In this document: piece after piece, positions 1 through 8,885 of the stretch
Position numbering within the stretch: the stretch's first letter is position 1
How the letters are laid out: the number at the start of each line of letters is the position of its first letter
From: Macrophomina tecta
Taxonomy: Eukaryota > Ascomycota > Dothideomycetes > Botryosphaeriales > Botryosphaeriaceae
NCBI GenBank assembly: GCA_024180945.1
Contig: JAKSGN010000035.1
Span: forward strand, 1,364,001-1,428,000
Direction of reading: 5' to 3'
DNA length: 64,000 nt
Made by a program: the position numbers and the translations under genes
The notes under the pieces: generated by a model
Database searches by the model: none
Told to the model about the DNA's origin: nothing
Seen by the model: the letters and a program-made list of their open reading frames with translations, nothing else

Positions 1-1
1 T

Positions 2-344
2 CTATTGGCGCTGGCGGAGGACAAGAAGTGGAAGAGGTGCCCGAGGTGCCGGCGCGTGGTGGAGCGAGTTGATGGCTGCGAAGATATGTCGTAAGCTCCA
101 ACCCGCCCGCATTTGGTATTTGACTCTGGACTGATGAATGTGGCCCAGCTGCCTTTGTGGCGCCGCCTTCTGCTATGTGTGCGGAGTTGAGTGGAAGTCT
201 GGTGATGTCAAGGATGCCTGTGGCTGCTATGACCACTACCGCTCGGATGATGACGAGCCAGGCGACGCAGAGACCCATGAACGAAGTGCGGAGGGAAGCG
301 GAGAAAGTGCGAAGGCCAATGAAAAGGGAAAGGCGCGTGCGTAG
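2..344 (+). CDS. RBR/IBR zinc-finger protein (probable E3 ubiquitin ligase), 3' end only
   Basis: Two exons, 2-90 and 149-344, joined by a 58-nt intron (gtaagc...cccag) that splits a serine codon. The left end lies outside the window. The joined protein has a Cys pair (CPRC), then VDGCEDM, then CLCGAAFC and CYVCG, which is the zinc-binding pattern of an IBR or RING2 repeat in RBR E3 ligases. After the last Cys-His-type residues (CGCYDHY) comes an acidic then basic low-complexity tail ending in KGKARA. What is seen is the zinc-binding half-domain and its tail. Ligase activity is inferred from the family, because the catalytic RING1 and remaining repeats are not in view. The splice is well supported because it restores the conserved Cys spacing. 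Confidence 0.85.
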
Positions 345-1478
345 GAGGAGAAGCCACCGCAGAAGTGAGAATGCGCACCTACGTCGGCTGCGCTGCCGCG
401 GTTACGCTTGCAGTGTACTCGACAGAGATGTTGCTGGGCCCGGATCTCAGGGCTGCACCCGGCAATCAAAGGCATCTCCTTATTGACATAGGCTTGCTTA
501 GATACATCTAGTTCTCTCTCCCTCATAACGATATGCATTCTTTTGCTCGCCGTACCGTTCGTATGGGGTCACTTAATGGTGATGAAGCTACTGCCGCGTA
601 CTTCATTCTGAGAGCCCCCACATGTATTTTAGCTGTGCCAAATATGAGGTTACAGTGGCCAAGGAGAGAATAAACATAGAATTACGTCCTGGCGATTAAT
701 GTTGGATGCCTCCGGGTCTCGTCAAACGACCACCAATGGTAACCGCCCACGCGCTGACTGGGCGTGCTAGGCAACGAAGCGAGTCAGGAAGTCCCAGCCC
801 GGGAAGCAAAACGCCCTGGAGCGGTCCAGTAGCTTCTCATGGCATCGAGTTTCAGTTTATCGATCGCTCAAAGCTGGGTGGAGTCCCACTTGTGACGAAC
901 ACGAAGTCCCTGATGACATACATGCTTGTTTTCAGCACTCATCGGATGCTTATTCCAAAGGGTCGCGTGATTGGTGTGCGAACAGAACCGTTGTCTTTGG
1001 TCTAAGCAATTAAGCGGACCGTGGAGACCCTGATTCTTCCTTCGGTTTTTCCTCGCGGTCTCCCCTGGTGCCACCTGGCCTTCCCTGGTTGCCCTTCAAC
1101 CGATCCGATTGCGGTTTTGAATGGGGTTCGGGCAACAATGTGGATAGCTCTCGCATTCGACCTCGAAAAACCAAAGGAGTCGTAGGCTCGTGCCCCTAGC
1201 GCTGCGCCGTCGTGTCGTCCTTGGTAGCAAAGTCCTCAACATACCAATAACCGCAGAACAAGACTCGCTGGCAGTGCGACCAGATCCGGATTTTCCCATG
1301 TCGGTTCTAGGTAGGCTGAGGGAGAAGCATCCTGCAGCTCAACCCCCGCGCTTAGACAGTTTTGGTCATGGCTTCAACCGCATATCTGGCTCCAGCAAGT
1401 CCGCTGAAGGTTGCTGCGGCGGTTCTTGGAAGGGCTCGTGCAATATTGGCCCAAGGAATCAGAGACTTGGACGCTGCC
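345..1478. other. Spacer without a supportable gene
   Basis: Between the IBR gene and the secreted-protein gene. Short open frames occur on both strands but none shows a recognisable domain, signal peptide or splice-consistent extension. It should hold the 3' end of the IBR transcript. Confidence 0.5.
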
Positions 1479-1482
1479 AAAA

Positions 1483-1513
<31 letters not shown>

Positions 1514-1521
1514 CACACACA
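1479..1521 (+). repeat. A21 run followed by (CA)11 microsatellite
   Basis: An uninterrupted run of 21 A (1479-1499) is followed directly by a CA dinucleotide array (1500-1521). It lies just upstream of the TATA-like box of the small secreted-protein gene, so length changes here could alter its promoter. Confidence 0.95.
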
Positions 1522-1536
1522 TTACGAGTCCGCACA

Positions 1537-1543
1537 TATAAAA
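1537..1543 (+). promoter_or_regulatory. TATA-like box of the secreted-protein gene
   Basis: TATAAAA stands 141 nt upstream of the ATG at 1684. The homologous position in the decayed copy near 3450 reads atatgtgaaa, so the box is lost there. Promoter role is inferred. Confidence 0.5.
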
Positions 1544-1683
1544 GACCTGATCCTATGGCGAAGAGACGACTCTCCAGCAGCCCCAACACTCTCACTCCCC
1601 GACGCTGTGCGTGCCGGCACTCCCTCGCTCCAACGCCCTTGCTTAACAAACTCTCCCAGGCTCTTCGCCACAAGCCGACCACG

Positions 1684-1959
1684 ATGCGCTTCTTCGCAGT
1701 CCTCGCCCTCCTTGCCCTCGGCGCTGCCGCTGCCCCCCTCAGGCCGATAGAACAAGGCGCTGATGGGATTCCTGTCGAGGGGGACGACAACAGCATGCAC
1801 ACACTTTGGGCACGCTATGACATCAATGGCTGGGATAAATATGCTCAACGTCCTGCAGATGCGGAAAGGCCTTCTTCATGGGAAGAAATACGCGAAGGGT
1901 TGAAATACTTTTTTACTCTGCAGTGGATCTTCGAAAAGGATCCACCCACAAATGATTGA
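1684..1959 (+). CDS. Small secreted protein (91 aa), candidate effector-like
   Basis: A single exon of 91 codons. The N-terminus is a typical signal peptide: MRFF followed by a hydrophobic Leu/Ala core ending in AAAAP (about residues 1-18). The predicted mature part is about 73 residues, acidic and Trp/Tyr-rich (DINGWDKY, SSWEEI, LQWIFEK), and has no cysteine. I do not recognise a family. The ATG at 1684 was chosen because the frame upstream to 1411 is translated microsatellite and promoter sequence. A TATA-like box lies 141 nt upstream. A second copy of the flanks is found at 3440-3936 with most of the coding sequence deleted, which supports this as a real, once-duplicated locus. Secretion is inferred; an effector role is only a guess. 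Confidence 0.65.
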   Translation: MRFFAVLALLALGAAAAPLRPIEQGADGIPVEGDDNSMHTLWARYDINGWDKYAQRPADAERPSSWEEIREGLKYFFTLQWIFEKDPPTND

Positions 1960-2034
1960 ACGCAAGAGGGAGCATAGTGGTGTTGGAAGACGTGGGGGCG
2001 GGTTTGCAGCCATGAAGGAAGCACACATGGCCTC

Positions 2035-2060
2035 TTTTTTTTTTTTTTTTTTTTTTTTTT
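2035..2060 (+). repeat. T26 homopolymer in the 3' flank
   Basis: 26 consecutive T downstream of the secreted-protein stop codon. A T18 run (3729-3746) occupies the equivalent position in the decayed copy, so the tract predates the duplication. Confidence 0.95.
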
Positions 2061-2229
2061 GTGGTGCGGCCAGGAACGCTGCTTCCTTAGTAGCTACAGT
2101 CCTCAGGGAAAGAAAAAGAAACATTCACTCGTTTAAGACTCGTTGGCTTCGAGAGTAGCTACAGGAAAAACTGATTCGATCAAGACTCGTTGAAGTGCTA
2201 TTCCTTCGCTAGTGGAGGCGTGATAAGCG

Positions 2230-3439
2230 CCCTCGTAGACGGTAGTGAGAGCCCCCGGGGCCCACCAACTCTCGACGCATCAAGAGCGCGTGAACGGCAC
2301 TACTGCCTGCGACAGGTTAGGTCATAGGATGGATGTGTTCAGGACCTCCTTGAGGGTGTGGAGAGACGCATCGGACGCAGGGACGGGTGTCCAAGAGAAG
2401 AAACGTGCCGTTGAAATCTCCCCTCTCCGTCTCTGGTCACCGCGCACTTATGGCAGAGCATTAGGCTTTGACAGAGAAACTGCAGGATCCTGAAGGAACT
2501 TCGGCTGTGCCACTGCTATGGACGGCGCTGCTACACTACAGTGTCCGGGACTGGTTGCTTCGCTGCCAAGGCGAGCAGGTGCGCGCGGGCTATAGCCCCA
2601 TGCCCAGGACCTCCCACTAACAGCAGAAGCAACCTCGTATTCATTTGCCATCTTCAACTGAGGCGATGGGGTATGTCGAGAGTCTTTGACATGAACAATC
2701 CCCAAAGGCGAGCGTTTGTTCGCGGGCACGTGCCTGGCAGTTTTTGGCGTAGGAAAGGGCGTCCGGAAGAAGAAGAGCCTCTTGGGGTCGAGGCTAGCGA
2801 TTCGGCGGCCGGTTGGGTCCTGTGGTACTGCACGCTGGCTGTGAGGATATCCAGCCGTATCGTTTGCCTGCCGTAACTTCCAGCGATAAACCCAAACACG
2901 GCACGAGGTATGGATTCGTGTCTTGGTTGTGTGCCACCATGGTTGCGGTAACAGCGAAGCTGCCGCGTGACGGTCCAGTGGCCCCACTTTTTGGGACAAT
3001 CCCCCCACGAGCTGCTCTTCTTCCAGGGCATGCTTGCATTGGGGACCCTCTATTAGGACCGCTCGGTCGGCAAAGCGGACTCTTGAATAGACTGCTCAAG
3101 TGGGAGCCCTCCAGTTCGCTTGTTATCCAGAAACTCCTGAGAGCTTAACGTTGTGTAACCGCTGCGTCACTGCTTCTCCATCCTTTACTTTCCTCTCTCG
3201 TTCGCAGCTGGAGAGGGCCTGAGAGCTACACGCCGTATCTACCGTCAACCCCACAGCCGCCTGTTCAAACCATCATCGCAGCCGATCGCGCACGGCTGGA
3301 ACCCTGCCCACCCGCCGCCGCGGTGCTTCTATGGTTCTTCACCTTCTTAATCAGCGGATGGATCGTCTCCTAGCGCCATGTATTGACTGCTTCCCGTACG
3401 ATTAGCACAAAGAACCAGAAATGAGTACGCTGCCGCGGT
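2230..3439. other. Spacer between the two copies of the duplicated locus
   Basis: Contains a 186-codon open frame on the minus strand (2448-3008) and overlapping frames on both strands, but none has a recognisable domain or plausible splice structure. I see no supportable gene. Confidence 0.45.
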
Positions 3440-3714
3440 ACGAGTTTGCATATGTGAAAGACCTAGTCCTATGGCGAAGAGGCGACTATCCCGCAGCCCC
3501 AACGCTCTTACTCCCGACGCCATACGTACCGGTACTCCTCCATCAGGTTGCATCATGTGACCAAATAGGCGAGGCTGCGAAAGATTTTTTTCACTGAGGT
3601 TTATCTTCGATAAGGATCCACATTAAGAGAAAGAAGGAGGAGAATAGCAAGAGTGAGGGTCGGCATGTGCGTGGTGGTGTTCCAGGAACGAAGGAAGCAC
3701 ATAGCGCCACGGTC

Positions 3715-3745
<31 letters not shown>

Positions 3746-3936
3746 TACCCTTGTTCTCGTTCGGGGTGGCCAGGAACCCTTGCATCGGTCCTTAGGGAGG
3801 GAAAAGGAAAAATTCGCTCGGTTAAGACTCATTGGCTCTTTCAGCACCTACAGCCCTCGAGGAGGGAAAAGGGAAATTGGCTCGATTGAGACTCGTTAAG
3901 TTGTGATCCCTTAGTTCGCTAGTGCTGTCGTAATGA
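3440..3936 (+). pseudogene. Decayed duplicate of the small secreted-protein locus
   Basis: Two blocks match the intact locus. Block A, 3440-3543, matches 1524-1625 (promoter and 5' leader, including the shared stretch ctatggcgaagag). Block B, 3567-3936, matches 1891-2229 (the last codons, the 3' flank with its poly-T run, and a twice-repeated element like aagactcgttgg). About 265 nt of the original, including the start codon and almost all coding sequence, is missing between them. The TATA-like box is also altered. No open reading frame remains. The changes are mixed and do not look dominated by C-to-T. Confidence 0.75.
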
Positions 3937-4416
3937 GCGGTCCAGTCAACGTTATAGGGAGGCTCCCATGCTGCAGATGCTGACATTACACTGCCTTGAC
4001 ATCCAAATCTGTCGAAAATCCAAGTGGGGTAAGGCAACAATGCTTCGTAAACGGCTAAGAAGGCTTACCTGTCCGCAAGAGAGATCGAGATTTCAGACGA
4101 GATCAAGGCAGGCCAGGTCATGACGGGTCTCTCAATGGTTAATAAGATAACGGCTGGCTAGTGACGTGCAGTCCCATCAGCGCTAAAGTGCCGCCTCTGA
4201 CGTACCTCAAGCATCCCCCCGCACCTCGTGCAATGGGACCCTGCATTGAAACATCTCCCCGCCCCAGCCTCTCCAAAGAGTTAATACCTGCCACGAAAGA
4301 TCTCAGGGTAACAAAGGTACGACAGCAAGAAAGGAACAGAAATCAAAAGAACAGAAAAGAGAATACGAGCACCAAGCCTTTCCCTCCGCACCCCTCAGCA
4401 ATAACATCAAAAAACC
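3937..4416. other. Upstream region of the NmrA-like gene
   Basis: No coding signal. The last 120 nt before the ATG at 4417 are A-rich with a favourable context (aaaaaaccATGg), consistent with a leader. Confidence 0.5.
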
Positions 4417-5484
4417 ATGGTTAAAGTCGCCATCGCCGGCGGCACGTCCCCCACCCTCGGCCACGCCATCGTTTCTGCCATCCTCAAGACGCCCAACGTG
4501 CCCATCATCCTCTCGCGCGCCCCCGCCTCAGACTCAACATGCTCGCGTCCGCCCTCCACCCTCTACGGAGCCGAGGTTCGCCACATCGACTACACCTCCG
4601 CCGAATCCCTCACGGCCGCCCTCACAGACATCCACACAGTCATCTCGGTTCTCAAAGTCCCTGGCCCGGCCTTTGCCACTGTCCAGATCAATTTGCTCAA
4701 CGCGGCCCGCGTGGCAGGCGTGCGCCGCTTCGCGCCGAGCGAGTTCGGCCTCGGAGCGCCGGAGCGTGTCGACGTGACAGCGGCTAAGGCACGGGTATGG
4801 GAGGCGTGTTTGGAGAGCGGACTGGAGGTGGTGCGCTTCCGGTGCGGCGGGTTCATGAACTACCTGGCGCTGGGACGGCAGTTTGGAGACGAGGGAGCAA
4901 GGGAGAAAGCGGTCGCCGGGCTGGAGGATAGGGCGATTATGTGGGATTTTCCGAGTAAGGTTGCAGAGCTACCTGTGAAGGCGGATGGGTCATTCCCGAG
5001 GATTACGCTGACAGAGATTGACGATGTGGGGAGGTTCGTGGCCGCGGCGTGTGGGTTGACAGAGGGGTCGTGGTTGCAGGAGATGGATATGGTGGGGGAG
5101 ACGTTGGTGTTGGGAGAGGTGGTGGAGTTGGTGAAGGAGTGTTTGGGATTGGAGTTGAATGTTGTGAAGGTCGGAAAGGAGGAGTTGGAGAAGAGGGTGA
5201 GGTCGGTCGAAGGGGGTGGGCAGACACAAAATGAATGTTTTAAGAAGATGGTGGCGCAGTTGCAGCTGGTGATTTTGGAGGACAGAGTAGGCTGGGCAGT
5301 GCTGGAACCGGAGATGAATTCGATGTACTCCCACACGAAGCCGTTGGGCGTCAGGGAATATTTTGACAAGCTATCAATAGGAGAGGGAAAGAATGTACCT
5401 TGTGCGCCCCTAGATCTGAAAGACCCGGATAGCAATTCGATCTCTGTATCGCCTGTGGTGGGGGGACGATTGGGATTGCCCTAA
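4417..5484 (+). CDS. NmrA-like / isoflavone-reductase-like NAD(P)-binding protein
   Basis: A single 355-codon exon. The N-terminus, KVAIAGGTSPTLGHAIV, is the glycine-rich nucleotide-binding turn of an atypical short-chain dehydrogenase. It is followed by an acidic/polar strand end (HIDYTSAESL) and DIHTVISVL, then GVRRFAPSEFGLG, a hallmark of NmrA/isoflavone-reductase-like proteins, then the substrate-side segment ending in REYFDKL near residue 315. The family includes true reductases and nitrogen-regulatory dinucleotide sensors, and the sequence does not say which this is. The last 35 or so residues (from GEGKNVP) extend beyond the usual family end and might reflect an unrecognised 3' intron. 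The ATG has an A at -3. Confidence 0.88.
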   Translation: MVKVAIAGGTSPTLGHAIVSAILKTPNVPIILSRAPASDSTCSRPPSTLYGAEVRHIDYTSAESLTAALTDIHTVISVLKVPGPAFATVQINLLNAARVAGVRRFAPSEFGLGAPERVDVTAAKARVWEACLESGLEVVRFRCGGFMNYLALGRQFGDEGAREKAVAGLEDRAIMWDFPSKVAELPVKADGSFPRITLTEIDDVGRFVAAACGLTEGSWLQEMDMVGETLVLGEVVELVKECLGLELNVVKVGKEELEKRVRSVEGGGQTQNECFKKMVAQLQLVILEDRVGWAVLEPEMNSMYSHTKPLGVREYFDKLSIGEGKNVPCAPLDLKDPDSNSISVSPVVGGRLGLP

Positions 5485-6555
5485 GCTCAGTAATTCATGT
5501 TCCGCGGCGCTGCAGTCCCCAGCTCGGCATTCGTTGACGGAAGACGCGCGAATCGCTGAATTTGTCCGGGGCTCCTGTCGGTCTGTAATCTGTTGTTGGA
5601 CCAGCTGAAGTTTGCGGCTCAGGCTTTCGGGCAGCAGCCGCTGTCTTGGGTATTTAAGTGGTGCTTTCAGGTGCATCGGCAGCGGGGACATCCTCGCTAT
5701 CAGCTGTCACTGTGCTTGTCGTAAGTGGCGTATTTATGTTCCCGACGATTGTCGACGGCTGCCCAGGGGCAGCAGGTGTCTTGGTATCGCCGTTGCCAGA
5801 TGTTGCAGCGACTCGTTGTAGTCACAGGATGTGGCCATGCGTCCGGCGAGGAGACGTTTAGTCCGGTGAACTCCTCCGGTATCGTCGTCTGAGCAATCCT
5901 CTGGGGAATCATTGGTCCAGCGGTGACCAGGAGACTCCATGCTATCACGAGATCCAGATCGGCCCTGTGTACACAGGCCTGTCCGCGGGATGCCAGGCTC
6001 GAGGAGCACCGCGAGTGAGTCTCTGGATGCCAGCTGGTAGAAGCCATGTATGAGGGAGCAGGCGACAAACCGTCGCGACTTACCGTGGCCTTCGCGTGAG
6101 GGCTGCCGGCTGTGGGCCGTGCTCGTGGGCGCCGTCGCCTGGTGGCGGGAGAGACGCGCGGAGGCCGCCATCGACTGCACCGGACTCGTGGATGATGGTT
6201 AGCACCGGCCAATGTCAGTGTTGAGTGTGTTTACCTTCGTTAGCTTGCTGGCGGGCGTGCTGGCGGACGGCGGCTGGGTAGGTGTTGCGCGCCAGGCAGC
6301 CGTGGGGGCGCCCGCCAAGACGCTAGAGTGGATGTCGCGCCGAGGACATTTGGCCAATCAGAGCGGCTGGCGTCTCATAGTTTATTCGTCGCCATATAAG
6401 GAGAAGCACGTGACATGCGGCATCCACGAAAGTCGAAGGGATCTGAATTGAGCTACACCAACCCAAAGCTGAAAGAGAAGGAGGGAAAACAACCTGGCCA
6501 GCAACTTTTACCACTCCAGTAGCCAAAAGGACCAATGCTCCGCGCGCTAGCTTCC
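5485..6555. other. Spacer between convergent genes
   Basis: Lies between the 3' ends of the NmrA-like gene (+) and the PEP-mutase-like gene (-). Open frames on both strands are Arg/Ser/Pro-rich without a domain, so I call no gene. Confidence 0.5.
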
Positions 6556-7835
6556 TCAAACGCCATCCGCAAACGCCTGGCTGCCAGCGCCTAAATCTAT
6601 CTTCATGCACTCCTTCAAGCCACACACCTCGAAGAGCGTCCTGGGGCTCAGGTCTTTCGGCGTGCCCACTACGCCCTGATCGCGCAGCCACTCCAGCGTC
6701 TCCTTGATCGCCAAGTACGCGGGGCAGATGGTCGCGAACGAGAAGATCATGATGCGGAAGCCCATCTCGCGGGCCTCGTCGACGGTGATCAGCGGCGTCA
6801 CGCCGTTCTCGACCATGTTCAGCAGCACCGGCCAGGGCGCCAAGTCCTTGACGCACTGGCGCGCCTGCTCCTTGCTCTCGAAGCCCTCGAGCAGGCCGAC
6901 GTCGAAGCCGAGATCGCGCGCCGTCTTCAGCCGCGCGATGCACTCGTCGTAGCCTAGCGTCTGCAGCGCGTCCGTCCGCGCGATCAGCACAAAGTCCGAG
7001 TGCAGCTTGTCACGCGCGGCCTTGGCGGCGCGCAGCCGCGCGAAGTACTCTTCGCGCGGCACCACTTTCTTGCCGCCCAGGTGTCCGCAGCGCTTCGTCA
7101 GCACTTGATCTTCGAGGTGGGCGCCGGCGACGCCCGCCCGCACGTATTCGGAGATGGTGCGGGCAACGATGATGGGACCTGCGGAGACACGCGTGAGCAT
7201 GGGGGAAACGAGAAGGGAGGGGGGCTGTGGGGGTCTGCCTACCGCCGTAGCCGGTGTCCATGTCTGCGATGAGGGGAGGCCCGTAGGGGTCGAGGTTGGC
7301 GATCATCTCAGCATTGGCGCGCATGTCGTGGAGGTGGGCGATGCCGAGATCTGGCTGTCCCAAGCGGGAGGCGGTGGTGCCGGCGCCCGTCTGTTGGTGT
7401 TGGAGTCAGCGCCCAGCGGCGGAGCGAGAGGAGGGTGGCACTAACCATGTACATGGCATCGAAGCCAACTTCTTGGGCAGCTCGTGCAGAGATGCCATCG
7501 TAGACTCCCGGACAGACAATCAGCTCGTCAGTCTCTCCGAGCATCTGGCGCAACTTCGTGGAGCCAGAAGGCGGCTTAGCAGCAGAGAGCTTCGGCGTCG
7601 GCGCTTGCTCAAAGGATGCGTTGCGGTCCTCGGCATGCGCAAAGTCTCTTGCTGCGACCTCTGCCGGCCGAACTTCCGTCAAGGGCGCCAAGCCGGCCAT
7701 CTTGTGCTTCGCGCCGTTGTTGAGCGCGTCATGCTTGCCAGTCGAGGAGAGGATCTCAGTGATGACGGGCTCAACAGAAGCTTTCTCAGAAGCGATGAAA
7801 ACACTCGGAAGCTGCTCGGCTGCGTGAGGGGCCAT
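6556..7835 (-). CDS. Isocitrate lyase / PEP mutase superfamily enzyme
   Basis: Three exons on the minus strand: 7835-7446, 7390-7243 and 7178-6556, with introns of 55 and 64 nt. The joined protein has 386 aa. After a variable N-terminal extension of about 90 residues it runs LIVCPGVYDGISARAA, MTGAGTTASRLGQPDLG, LIADMDTGYGGP (metal-binding DxD-type loop), then TKRCGHLGGKKVV, the catalytic Cys loop of this superfamily (KKCGH in isocitrate lyase), and IARTDALQTLGYDE. Members cleave or rearrange C-C or C-P bonds of 2-oxo or dicarboxylic acids (2-methylisocitrate lyase, oxaloacetate acetylhydrolase, dimethylmalate lyase). The exact substrate cannot be told. Both splices restore conserved motifs. 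The frame stays open 57 codons upstream of this ATG through a 15-nt repeat, so a longer N-terminus is possible. Confidence 0.93.
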
Positions 7836-8885
7836 CTCTTGGGGTGGGGGAAAAAGCGTCGAAGGAAGCGATTGCCGGCAGCGGTGTAGCTGGTGGAAGG
7901 GAAAGCTGGTAGAAGCGAAATTGGGAGAAGTGAAGTTGGGAGAAGTGAAGTTGGGAGAAGTGAAGTTGGGTGGCGAGTGAAAGTTGGCTGGGAGAGATGA
8001 AGGCAAAAGAGGGGATGCAGAGCCACTTTAAGTAGATGGCACGCAGAGCTCGGGTCGGGAGAAATCGAAACGCATTGACGGACAGTGTCGTCGTGCCCAC
8101 AGGCGGCCGTCGTGGTGGTTTGCGGTCCAGCCCAGCCCCTTCTCCGCCAGCCTTTGTGCCTGGAAAGAGGGCGACCAGGGGCGTCCCGCTGGCTGCTCGG
8201 AGAGCCAGTTAAACACTCCCGTTCCCGTCCGAACCCGCGCGAAAACAGATAAGCTTCTCCACACCCCACAGGCTCCAGGGCACTAGAAGTGAGGCCTTCC
8301 TAAACATTCCTTCCATTCTAATTGGGCGTCCGTGCTAAGCTGCAGGCGTGACGCCGCGCGCCAACTTGCGGCGTCTGGTGTCGCTTGCGAAAGTACCCGA
8401 TTTAAGCTATCCCACGTCAGAGGCCGCCCAGTCACCATCTCGAATGCTCATGGCATCTCTCCCATGTCCCGCCGATTCCAGGCCACCGACTTCTTCCGCT
8501 TGTGTTAATGCCAACCCCGCACGCGGACGGCGACTTCCCGCGCGCTGAACAATAGCTTCTTCTACTAGATCGCCCATTACGACACCACGTACGTAGGGGG
8601 CAGAAGCATCCAGCCGGACGTAGACGTTACTGCGTTCTCCACACAGTGGTGCCCGTCTGCTCCCCACACGCAGGGTATGATAAGGCGGGCAATGCTCACT
8701 TGGTACTCGGAGCCAATGGCCGGTCCATGTCAGATGCGCTGCGGGCCAATTGCAGTCGAGCTGCTGGGCTCCTGGCAAGCGATGTCCTCCGATCTTATGC
8801 AGCAGCACGATAATTGCACTTTCGTTGCGGTCAACTCATTCAATTTAGCCCGAAAACGATGAAGACAAAGTAATCCCTCCTCCCA
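7836..8885. other. Spacer: upstream of the PEP-mutase-like gene and downstream of the DUF221 gene
   Basis: Holds the 5' leader of the 6.5-7.8 kb gene with its tandem repeat. A 133-codon minus-strand frame (8407-8808) has no recognisable feature. No gene called. Confidence 0.5.
7920..7970 (+). repeat. 15-nt tandem repeat, about 3.4 copies, in a 5' leader
   Basis: The unit gaagtgaagttggga repeats head to tail 85-135 nt upstream of the chosen start of the PEP-mutase-like gene. Because the unit is a multiple of three, it would encode NFTSP repeats if translation began at 8006 on the minus strand. Confidence 0.9.

Noticed and set aside
2448..3008. 186-codon minus-strand open frame
   Set aside because: No domain, signal or splice pattern, and overlapping frames of similar length exist on both strands, as expected in GC-rich spacer.
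5700..6212. 170-codon minus-strand open frame between two convergent genes
   Set aside because: Arg/Ser/Pro-rich composition that mirrors GC bias, with no recognisable motif.
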